Below are positions 5,608 through 15,800 of a DNA stretch of 20,062 nucleotides, in pieces. Source of the DNA: a virus; IMG/VR virus record IMGVR_UViG_3300045538_000210, positions 1 through 20,062 of that record; one strand, 5' to 3'. A model generated the notes under the pieces. The model worked only from the letters and a program-made list of their open reading frames with translations, was not told the DNA's origin and ran no database searches. The translations under genes and the position numbers were made by a program. Within the stretch, counting starts at the first letter, position 1, and every line of letters begins with the position of its first letter.

Positions 5608-8600
5608 GTGGCATCAAAAGAAGACGTAAAACTCGCGGCAGAACTAAAAGCTCTAACCCAACAACGAGTTGATTTGGAAAAACAAATCGTTGAACAAAAG
5701 AGTAAAATGGAATCGGCCGAAAAAAAATCAATAGAGAATATCAAAAAATTGGTAACATTAGAAGCACTTCGTATGGATTCCGTAGAGAAGGAAGAAGAAG
5801 TGCGCAAAAAACTTGAAAAGTTAGATAAAGATGCAGAAGATAGACAAAAGAAATCAGAGAAATACCAAAAGGAAACTGCAGATAGATCAAAGAAAGAAAC
5901 TGAGGACGCGGCCAAACGAGAAAAAAAAGACAAAGACAGATTAGATCTTGCAGATCAAACTCGTAATCTAGCAAATGAACAAAAAAAGATAAATGCAGAT
6001 ATAGGTGCTAGTCTTGGTATAATGAATGACAAAACAAAAAGTTTTGCACAAGAATTACAAAAGGGTAATGATGCAGGTAATGAATCTGTAGATTATTGGA
6101 ATAAAATTGCAAATTCGATTGAAAAAGGATATAACACAAGCACACAGTTTGAATCAAATTTGAAAGATGTAAAATCTATAAACGGTGATATATCAGATTT
6201 ATACCAAGAATCAGTTGCTCAAACAGGTGAAATAGAAAAGGGAAATGCAAAAATAATAAATACCGATAAGGCAAGAGAGGCCATTGCAAAAAAGAGGTAT
6301 CAAATTGAAAAAGACGGTTCTGGATTAAGTGCAGCCGATCAACAGACATTATTAAAAGGCCTTCAATATGAAGAAGCAAGACTTGATGCAATAGAAAATC
6401 AAAACAAAGTAATAGAAAAACAAACGGCATCAATGGGAATGATAAATGATGTGGGTTCAAAATTAGGAACTTCTATGTCATCGTGGGTTACTAAACTTCC
6501 TGGTGGTGATGCAATATACAAAATGCTTGGCATAGATAAGACTGCTGACAAAATGAACAAATCATTTACATCAGCAATTCAGAACGGACTTAAAGGAAAC
6601 TTCAAAACTGCTTTTGCAGAGGGTGCTAAAGGTCTTGGTAGTATGATTGCGATGGGACCAAAACTTGTTGGTGCTTTAGGATTAGGTGCATTGGCTGGTG
6701 GTTTTGGTTTGTTAGCAAAAGGAGCAAAAGGTTTATTCAATGTGTTAATGGAAGTTGATGGTGAAATTGCACAGATGGGTAAAGACTTTGCTATGAGTAA
6801 AAATGAAGCCGGTGAATTGTATAAAAATACTGCACGAATGGCAAATGAAATGAAAATTACTGGTATAAATAGCAAAGAGATAGGAGTCGGTTTACAGGCG
6901 GCACAAGAAGCATTTGGGGGAATGGATATTGCAGGAATGATCAATGCCGGAAACAAAGAAATGGAAGGTTTTGTAAAACAAGCATCTATATTAACAAAAC
7001 AATTTGGATTATCTGGTAAGGAAGTTGCGAATCTAAAAGACTTGTCAGTAATAACTGGATCATCAATGGATGATTTAGTAAAAGACGCAGTTGGTGTTGG
7101 TAAAGGTGTTATGAATGCAAAGGAGGCAATGAAAACTCTTGCAGGTGTTCCAAAAGAAGTTGCTGTTGGATTCAAGGGTTCAACAAAAGAACTTGCAGCT
7201 GCTGCTATAAAGGCAAAAATGTTGGGAACTGATCTTAAAAAAATAAAAGATATTGGTAGGGGAATGTTGGATTTAGAAGCATCTATGACTGCAGAATTTG
7301 AAGCACAGGCATTAACTGGTAAAAATTTGAATTTAAGTGCTGCTAGAAGATATGCGTTAGAAGGTGATGTTTACAATCTTCAAGAAGAATTGTTGAATCA
7401 AGCTGGATCTCTTGAAGATTTTCAAAATATGAATGTCATACAACAAGAGGCAATGGCAAAGGCAATGGGTATGTCTGTTGAAGAAATGACGGATATGCTT
7501 ACAAATGCTGAAAAATTGAAAGATGCAAAGATTGATGCAACAATGGCGGAAAATCTTTCTAAAATGAATGCACAACAATTAGCAGAGGCATCAAAGAAAG
7601 CAACCAATGAAAAACAAAAGGCATACATAGAAGAACTTGCTGCTCAAAAACGTTCTGCCAGTTTACAAGAATCAATGGCAGATGCTGTTGAGAAATTAAA
7701 ACAAAAATTTGCTCCTGTGATTGATGCAATAATTGATATGGTCGGTGGATTAGAAGAAGGCGGTGACAAGGTTTCTATATTCCAAGAAATGATAGATAGT
7801 ATTGATATGGATGCAATAGCAGCTGGTGTAAGAGAGGCACTACCAAAAGTAATGGAGGCAATAAAAGGTCTGATAAAAAGTCTTCCGAAAATAATAGAAA
7901 TGGTATCTGGACTTATCAGTAAATTTAGCGGCATCGCCGGAGCAGCCGGTGGATTTCTTGATATATTAGGTCCATCAACTGCTGGATTAGGTGCAATGGC
8001 ACTTAAAGTTGCGGGTCCAGGTGGTATAGCTGCTGGCTTCAAAGTTGCAAGTAAGGGAGCAATGGGACTGTTTGACATGGTTAAAGGTCCTCTCATGGAT
8101 GGAGTAAAAGGGTTGGCAGGTTCTGTTAGTGGAAAATTAGGTGGTGCTTTTAGTTCGGTTGCTTCCAAAGCAGGTAAACTTGGTGGCAAACTTGGAGGAA
8201 TGGCAGGTAAAATAGGCGGTGGAGATAAAGGTGGTGGATTGGCCTCAAAGGCAAAAATGCCAAAGGGCGGCGCCGGTGGTGGAGGATTTCTAAAAGGGTT
8301 GAATAATGCAGTTAAAGGAATGGACACTAAAAAAATGATGCAAGGTGCCGCTGCTATTTTAATTCTTGCTGCTGCTTTATTTGTGACTGCTAAGGCAATT
8401 CAAGAATTTATGAAAGTTGATTGGGCTGGTATGGCTAAGGCAGGTGTTGCATTACTTGGCCTCGCCGCGATTGCATATCTGATGGGATCTGCTAGTGCAA
8501 ATATGATATTAGGTGCAGCCGCTATGTTAGTTCTTGGAGCGGCATTATATGTAATTGGTGCAGGTTTACAATTCTTTACAAGTATTAGTTGGGAAGATTT

Positions 8601-9777
8601 AGGAAAGGCAGCAGTTGCACTTGTTGCTTTTTCTGCAGTTGCAGCTGGATTGGGTGTAGCTGCTCCATTGATCCTTATTGGTTCGGCTGCTATGGTTGCA
8701 TTAGGTGCAGGTGCCTTTGCATTTGGTGCAGGTATGAACGAAATAGTTCGTGCTCTTGTTGAATTGCAAAAACTTGGTGATTTAGATAAAGTTGGTGAGA
8801 ATCTTGGTAAAGGTATGGAATCGCTTGGATCCATATCAGATAAAGTAGATTTGAGTAAACTCGAAGATGCATTCGATGATTTGGATGATGCCCTCGAAGA
8901 ATTGGATTTTGAACAACTCGCAGCATTTGGACAATTAGGAAATTCTGCCCTAAAAGGAGCCGGTGAAAATCTTGTTGCAGGTATAAATTCTTTGATGGGT
9001 ATAAATCAAGGTATAAATTGGGGTGGACTTGAAGATACATTTGAAGGATTAGAAGATTCTCTTGATGAATTAGACCTAGAAGGAATACAGGCCTTTGCCA
9101 AATTAGGCGAAGAAGGTATAAAGAAAGCCGGTGAAAATTTAATTGCAGGACTAAATTCTTTTCAAGGAATGGATCCAAAAGCCGTAATAGCTGCAGTTGC
9201 TCCACTTGAAGATGTCTTTGGTGCATTAGAAGATGCATTTGATGAGTTAGATTATGAAGAACTTGATGCATTTGGTAAAGTTGATTTCTCCAAAATGGCA
9301 GCAAATACTACTGGACTATCACAATTTGCAACAGCAATCGGGGCTATAAGTGGAACACCTGGACTTGACAAATTGGAAGAACAATTCGCAAAACTTTCAG
9401 AAGCAATCGATGGATTGGATATAGACAAATTGAATGAACTTGGTAATATAAAATCCGAAGCAATGGATAATTTAGGAAAGTTACAAGCTGTTTTTCAACC
9501 ATCTCAAAAAATCGAAGGCGGTGAAGCCGGTGGAGCTGCTGCGGGTGCCGGTGGTGGAGCTGTTGCTGGTGCAGGTGGTGGAGCTGCTGCTGGTGGAGGT
9601 GGAGGAAGTTTAAGTGGTGTTGAAAGTAAACTTGATCAATTGATTGGTGTAATCAGTTCTCTTGCCACAACACCTGCTGTGATAAAGATAGGTGAAAGAA
9701 CAGTAGAAGAACTTCGTTTGAATATGGATATTAAAAAGACATTTAATGTTGAAAAGAGCTTTGGTCGTAATGTCTAA
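5608..9777 (+). CDS. Tail tape measure protein
   Basis: Sets tail length by stretching inside the tube; ejected on infection. It has 1389 residues against 590 in T4 gp29. By the usual 1.5 A per residue this predicts a tail near 200 nm. Order: charged coiled coil (1-105); Gly/Ala hydrophobic stretch (about 348-378); long helical part with 'MNAKEAMKTLAGVPKEVAVGF', 'RRYALEGDVYNLQEELLN' and 'MGMSVEEMTDML' (to about 720); Gly-rich segment (770-900); strongly hydrophobic, probably membrane-inserting segments (about 910-1040); acidic repeats (1080-1295); Gly/Ala linker (1303-1336); conserved-looking C-terminus with 'VIKIGERTVEELRLNMDIKK'. Identification rests on this architecture and on the position after the chaperone pair. 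Start is GTG 5608; TAG at 5599-5601 excludes anything upstream in frame, and no clear ribosome-binding site is seen. ATG 5707 would cut into the coiled coil. Confidence 0.9.
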   Translation: MASKEDVKLAAELKALTQQRVDLEKQIVEQKSKMESAEKKSIENIKKLVTLEALRMDSVEKEEEVRKKLEKLDKDAEDRQKKSEKYQKETADRSKKETEDAAKREKKDKDRLDLADQTRNLANEQKKINADIGASLGIMNDKTKSFAQELQKGNDAGNESVDYWNKIANSIEKGYNTSTQFESNLKDVKSINGDISDLYQESVAQTGEIEKGNAKIINTDKAREAIAKKRYQIEKDGSGLSAADQQTLLKGLQYEEARLDAIENQNKVIEKQTASMGMINDVGSKLGTSMSSWVTKLPGGDAIYKMLGIDKTADKMNKSFTSAIQNGLKGNFKTAFAEGAKGLGSMIAMGPKLVGALGLGALAGGFGLLAKGAKGLFNVLMEVDGEIAQMGKDFAMSKNEAGELYKNTARMANEMKITGINSKEIGVGLQAAQEAFGGMDIAGMINAGNKEMEGFVKQASILTKQFGLSGKEVANLKDLSVITGSSMDDLVKDAVGVGKGVMNAKEAMKTLAGVPKEVAVGFKGSTKELAAAAIKAKMLGTDLKKIKDIGRGMLDLEASMTAEFEAQALTGKNLNLSAARRYALEGDVYNLQEELLNQAGSLEDFQNMNVIQQEAMAKAMGMSVEEMTDMLTNAEKLKDAKIDATMAENLSKMNAQQLAEASKKATNEKQKAYIEELAAQKRSASLQESMADAVEKLKQKFAPVIDAIIDMVGGLEEGGDKVSIFQEMIDSIDMDAIAAGVREALPKVMEAIKGLIKSLPKIIEMVSGLISKFSGIAGAAGGFLDILGPSTAGLGAMALKVAGPGGIAAGFKVASKGAMGLFDMVKGPLMDGVKGLAGSVSGKLGGAFSSVASKAGKLGGKLGGMAGKIGGGDKGGGLASKAKMPKGGAGGGGFLKGLNNAVKGMDTKKMMQGAAAILILAAALFVTAKAIQEFMKVDWAGMAKAGVALLGLAAIAYLMGSASANMILGAAAMLVLGAALYVIGAGLQFFTSISWEDLGKAAVALVAFSAVAAGLGVAAPLILIGSAAMVALGAGAFAFGAGMNEIVRALVELQKLGDLDKVGENLGKGMESLGSISDKVDLSKLEDAFDDLDDALEELDFEQLAAFGQLGNSALKGAGENLVAGINSLMGINQGINWGGLEDTFEGLEDSLDELDLEGIQAFAKLGEEGIKKAGENLIAGLNSFQGMDPKAVIAAVAPLEDVFGALEDAFDELDYEELDAFGKVDFSKMAANTTGLSQFATAIGAISGTPGLDKLEEQFAKLSEAIDGLDIDKLNELGNIKSEAMDNLGKLQAVFQPSQKIEGGEAGGAAAGAGGGAVAGAGGGAAAGGGGGSLSGVESKLDQLIGVISSLATTPAVIKIGERTVEELRLNMDIKKTFNVEKSFGRNV
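8845..9490 (+). repeat. Four acidic repeats (56-59 residues) in the tape measure protein
   Basis: The core L-E-D/E-x-F-x-x-L-x-(D/E)-(A/S)-(L/F/I)-(D/E)-(E/G)-L-D begins at codons 8860, 9028, 9205 and 9373 (residues 1085, 1141, 1200, 1256). The first two units also share 'AGENLxAGxNS'; a related 'VGENLGKGMES' precedes unit 1. The repeats are diverged at DNA level, so they are old. They follow the hydrophobic segments and precede the Gly/Ala linker. Confidence 0.8.
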
Positions 9778-9792
9778 TAAATAATGTAGTAA

Positions 9793-9806
9793 TATATTTA
9801 TACGTG
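9793..9806 (+). promoter_or_regulatory. Late-promoter-like motif, copy 6
   Basis: TATATTTATACGTG lies in the 51-base gap after the tape measure gene, 27 bases before ATG 9829, the shortest spacing of the set. No terminator hairpin is visible in this gap, so read-through from upstream is likely as well. Confidence 0.45.
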
Positions 9807-9828
9807 AATAAAATAGGATAGAAAAAAT

Positions 9829-12800
9829 ATGTCATTAGTAGACTTAAAATCAGATTTATCGAAATATAGATCAGAAGTTTCAAAGGAAGGAAAGAACACT
9901 CCAGATGCTTCTTCTGCTACTAATGACAAAAATTTTGCAACACAACAACCGATTACGGATGAATTATACAAAGATGTTCCAAAGATAAAAAAACCAAAAG
10001 TTGTAAGTCTTACAAGTCAATTATCAAAAACAAAACTTGATGATATAAAAAATCCAAAATTAAGTGATGTTACTAAACAATTAAAATCAACCGAACTTGA
10101 TAATATAAAAAAACCAAGCACCGCTAAAATAGAAAATTTGTTGGATTCAACAAAATTAGATGAAATTGTAATACCATCTGATAAAAGGATTCAACTTGAA
10201 GATAGGTTGTCTTCAACAAATTTAGATGATATAGTTCAGAATCAAAATGAAAATTTATTGATAAATAGTTTATCTGAATTTTCACCAAGGACAACAGAAA
10301 CTGCAACAGGACTTGCATCTGGTGTTGGTCTTGACCAAATACAATCAAAATTTTCTGCAATAAACACAACTAGATTTTCAAGTCGTTTAACTGAATCGGA
10401 TGTTGAAATAAGTCCATCAAATCTTGGTCAAAACAATAATAGGTCTGATACGGTAATAAATATACCGCAACAAACATTTGAAAGAGATGACACATCACCA
10501 AACATATCAAAGAATGTTAATGATGTATCTGACAACATTGTAAATCCTGATATTGATATAAATGTTCCAGAACAATTTTTTAATAGAGAGGATCAAGCGG
10601 TTGCAATAAATACAAATATATTATCACCGATTGGTAATATAACCAATCCACAAATAGTAATAACAAGACCTCAACAATTTTTTGATAGAACGGAAAATAC
10701 AGTAAACATATCAAAGAATGTAAATGATGCTGTTAATAATATAACAATTCCAGATATTGAACCCATAATACCACCGCTTAGTTTTAGCAGAGTTGAACAA
10801 TCACCAAACATAATTACTGACACGATTCAGGAAGGTATAGTTGTAAATCCAAATACAACTGTTTTAAGAATTGATCAGGGAACGATTCATTCCGAAGGTA
10901 TTAGTGAATTTAATATAGATTCTACTCCAATAAGATTTGTTGGAACTTCCGAATTAGAAAAAATGATTGAAGTTGATGATAAGGGTCCAATTAGATATTC
11001 TGGAACAACAATACACGATTCTGATAGAAGTCAGTTAAATTTAGATGGCATAACGCCAACTATTCCTGGTGGAAGACTTGAAAAACCAGAGGATTCTCTT
11101 TATTCGGTTTTAGGATTGCAGGAAGTTAATTACTTCTCCAATCAATTTGCAATAGGATTCACCCAAAGACAACAACTCGGTGATAGTAAATATATTGGGT
11201 TTTCACAATTTGTTTGGACAGGTGGTTCTGATGATGGTCCATTTACAAGTGCTTTTGCAGATACAAATGGTAGAGGATTTCAAACATTTGTTGATCCGGC
11301 AGAATCTCTTTATCAACCAAACACATCACAATATGATTTTACAAAAATAACAGGAGTAAATTTTTTTGATGCAAATAATGATAATACTCTTGGTGGATTT
11401 ACCATATTCCCACAACATCAAATAACAGAATATAAAACAGAAACCTCACAACTTGGATGGCAAGGAAATCGGTTGGGTGCACCAACTGTAAACTTTTTAG
11501 ATACAATACTTCTAAACACAGAAGCAGGATTTAGTAAGTTTGCAGTTCAAGGTGATTCAAAATATATTCCAGATTCTTCAACATATGATTGGGATGGTAA
11601 TGCACAACAATCACCATCAGTTAATTATTTTGATTTGACTGGTAGAAGTTCAAATATGGGATTCCATAATTTTGCTGCATTTCAAGATTCAAAATATAAC
11701 CAAGATGCATCAGACTTTGTTTGGAAGGGAATCTCAACACAAAATGCTCCTGGTGTAAATTATTTTGATATACAAAAACAATTTGCTGTTGCTGGCTTTC
11801 ATGTTTTTCCACAACTATTTGATTCAAAATACATAAAACAATCTTCTGAATTTGATTGGGATGGTAATAGATTAGATGCACCTGCTGTTGATTATTTTGA
11901 TTTAACTTATGAAAAAACTATAACAGGATTTAATACGTTTCCACAAACGTATATTTCACAATATGTTCCAGAATCTTCAAGATTTACATGGGTTGGAACC
12001 AGAGGTGAAGCACCAAATACAAATTATTTGGATATATCAGCAACAAACGCTGTATCTGGTTTTGATACGTTTACACCGTCACTAGAATCAAAATACATAA
12101 AGGAATCTTCTAAACAAACTTGGAATGTTGATACACAAGATGCTCCGGCTACAAATTATCTTGATATACTCAAACAATTTACAAATAAAGGATTTCATAA
12201 TTTTCATGCACTATTTGATAGTGTTTACAATAAAGATTCATCTCAATTTGATTTCAATGGAACAAAACAAAATGCTCCCTCTGTAAATTATTTCGATTTA
12301 CAAGGAAAATTTACAACAACAGGATTCCATACATTTTCTGTTTTAAGAGAAAGCAAATATATCAAAGATTCTTCGGAATTCGATTGGAATGGAGATAGGT
12401 CTGATGCTCCTGCTATAAATTATTTTGATTTACAAGGAACTAATACATCTATCGGATTCTATACATTTGCTCAAGAATATGATTCAAAATACATCAAAGA
12501 ATCATCTCGTTTTGATTGGGATGGTGGTAGAAGAAGTGCACCTGCTGTGAATTATTTTGATTTACCTGGTAGTTTTACAAAAACTGGTTTTCATACATTT
12601 GCACAAATAAGAGATACAAAATATATTCCAGAATCTTCTGAATTTGATTGGGATGGCAATAGAAGTAAATCACCAGAAGTAAACTTTTTTGATATTAACA
12701 AAAAGGTAACTACTGCTGGTTTCCATAGACTTGCTGAAATCTATGACAGTAAGTATGTAGAAGAAATATCTATATTCGACTGGAATGGTAGCAGAGGTGA

Positions 12801-15800
12801 ATCACCCGAAGTGAATTATTTTGATTTAAGAGGTAAATTTACAACGATTGGATTTCATAGACTTGCTGAAATATATGATAGTAAGTATGTAAAAGATTCA
12901 TCTGAATTTACTTTTCCTGGAAAATTTCCAAAGGCGGGCACGGATTACTTTGATAAAGAAATGTTAAATCAAACAGGATTTACACTTAATATACAACCAA
13001 AGGGAACAAGTAAACCTCCTGGAACAGAGTATTTCCATGAGAGTTCTTTTTATACATTCAAGGGAGGAAGACCTGGTGATCCGGTAGAATCAGTCATAAA
13101 TTTCTTCAAAGATACAAACCAGACTGGTTTTACAATGGACATCAAACGGAATGAGGGATTACCTGCAACAGAATATGCAACCGAATCTTCTATTTTTGTA
13201 TTTCAAGGTGGTAGACCAAAATTACAAAGTTTCTTTCCAGATGACAACCAAACTGGTTTCACTTTGGACATTATGCCAAAAGGTGGTAGTAGACCTGGAA
13301 CAGAATATGAAACAGACTCATCAGAATATGGATTTAAGAAATTTAGAAGACCTCCAAAACTGGATTATTTTCCAAATGATAATCAAGGTGGATTTACTCT
13401 TGATATTATGCCAAAGGGTGCTGGAAATCCAGATACAGAATATCTAACTGAATCATCAAGATTTGGTTTTGCTGGTTTAAGACCGAAAGGTGTAAATTAT
13501 TTCCCAAATGATAATGCCAGTGGATTTACAATAGATACGATGAGAAAAGGTAGTGGTAGACCACAAACAGAATACTCAACGGAATCATCTACATTTGATT
13601 GGAATGGAACTAGGGCAAATGCTCCTAGCAATAATTACTTTGGTTTGTATAGAACACCGACTGGAAAACAATATATTGATGTTCAACAAAAGAACAACAC
13701 AACACAAGCCGGTAGAGGATTCCAAACATTCTATACAGATAAAACCGTAACAAATTATGCTCCAGGATATTCAATACATTCTACTGAAAGCGGAACTAAT
13801 AAATTAAGTGTATTTGGATCATCAGATAAACCTGTAACAAATTTCTTTGGATTCATACCAATAAAACGAGCAGGTTTTATGCCAAACATGACACAGAATG
13901 ATGGAACACTTTATCCAATAGTTGCTCCAGAGTTGGTGTATAATTTAGATAAAGGTGGTAGATTATCTGTTGCAACAAATCGTGCATCTGGAGGTGTGAG
14001 TACACAAAAAGGTGAAACATTTGCTCCACTTTCATTAGGAAAAAGACCTTGGGCACAACAAGGAACATTGTCTTCTTTGGAAAATCAAATCCCAAATATA
14101 AAAACAAAGGCACCTGCTGGTGCATATAATAGAAAATATGAAACAACATTAAAATCATCTACACAAAATGCTGGGTATCTTTCTAGTTACGGAAATGACC
14201 AGGGACAAATAGATGCAATTCATAGAAAGTTTCAATTAGATCCAAACCAGTTTCAAGGTAAATCTTCATACAACGGTGCTGGTAAAAAAATTGCATCGCT
14301 TGTTCTTCGTGGTATTCAAAGAAAAGGAAATTTTGTAAATGAGGCATACGGAACGATAAATGAAGGTGTTAATGAAAGAATGGGAGGATATTCCGATACA
14401 TTCAAAGCAACGGTTGAAATTGACAGACAGAGAATACAGGCATGGTTGGATCAAAATTCAACATCTTGGGAATCATTACAAAAAGCATTATATGACAATA
14501 ATCCATTGGTTGATAGTTTAACTGCAATTAACGATTCTAGTGGAAAAGCTATATCAATGACTCGTCAATATAACCCAAAATCTTTGATACAAACTATCAC
14601 AGACAGAGAAACTAGGAACAGAAAAAGTTTGGTAATCAGACATGGAATGGCTGGTATGGAGTATAATGACAATTATGAAAGTGTTACCAACTTTATGAAT
14701 ACGGTTGCAGTAGAGGGGATGGAAAATGAAGGAAAGGATAAAGTTACTATTTTTCCAAGAAAATCTGGTGAGACATACTATGCGTCAGCGATAAAGTCTA
14801 CAACTGGTGGAATCTATACCCATTACAAATACAATAGATTGATTGCATTGGTTGCAGAACTTTTACCATCTGCTTATATTCCGATAAATAATAAATTAGG
14901 ACCAGATATAAAAAATCTTATCAGTCCTGCAAATAGAAAAATAAATAGATTATCCGGTATTGGTGGACCAAACTCAGGAACTTCTCCCGATGGAACAACA
15001 GAAATTATGCGAGCATCACATCCATTTTTGAAAATATATGATACATCTGGTGTTCTTGTCAATAATGATCCATCGTATGCGAGTAGTGCAAAAAGAGATA
15101 CATGGTTTGGACCAAAAACAAAAATTGACTCTACTGATGAAGTAGATAACACTTACGGTGGTTTAATGCAAAAACAATATGAAGATTCAACAAAAACATT
15201 TGATGGATTGATGACTGCACTTTCATATTTGTTAGATGGTGGAAAACTCTCTGGAAAGGAAACAACAACATATCCAACGGAAGGCGGCGGCGAAGGTGGA
15301 ACCGGTGGAACTGGTAATCCACAAAATTCTGCTTATATTCAACCTGGAACATATCAGTTAATAAAACAGAGAAAGCCATTTGATCCAAATCATCTTGCAT
15401 TTATTGATAGAACTCGTGCAAATATAATCAATAGTGATGTAACAACAACACCACTTACTACCACTAAAATAGTAAATACACCGCCAAGTGGCGAAGATGC
15501 TACTACAAGTCCTATAAAACAATATGCAACTGTTGCTTACGGTAAACTTAAAAAAGTAAAGAGATCAGAGGCACCAGCAGACCGTTCTGCAGACTTTAAC
15601 GATTTTAGACACGATATAGATGATTATGCTACAAAGACTGCAAACTTTTCAACTGATCCAAAAATAGCAAATTACAAAGACAATAATTTGGAAAATAAAT
15701 TTGGTTTCGGTAATCCTGGAAAAGTTGGGGTAAAAAGAGATAAACCATATAAAACTAATATACAGTATAATGGTGGTAAAGCAACAAAGAAATCTGGTGA

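Noticed and set aside
5588-5629. 13-codon ORF overlapping the tape measure start
   Set aside because: It has no ribosome-binding site and is very short; it is kept only as a remark on the start context.
6579-8834. Several minus-strand ORFs across the tape measure gene
   Set aside because: They are antisense shadows of Gly/Ala-rich codons with no domain or start signals.
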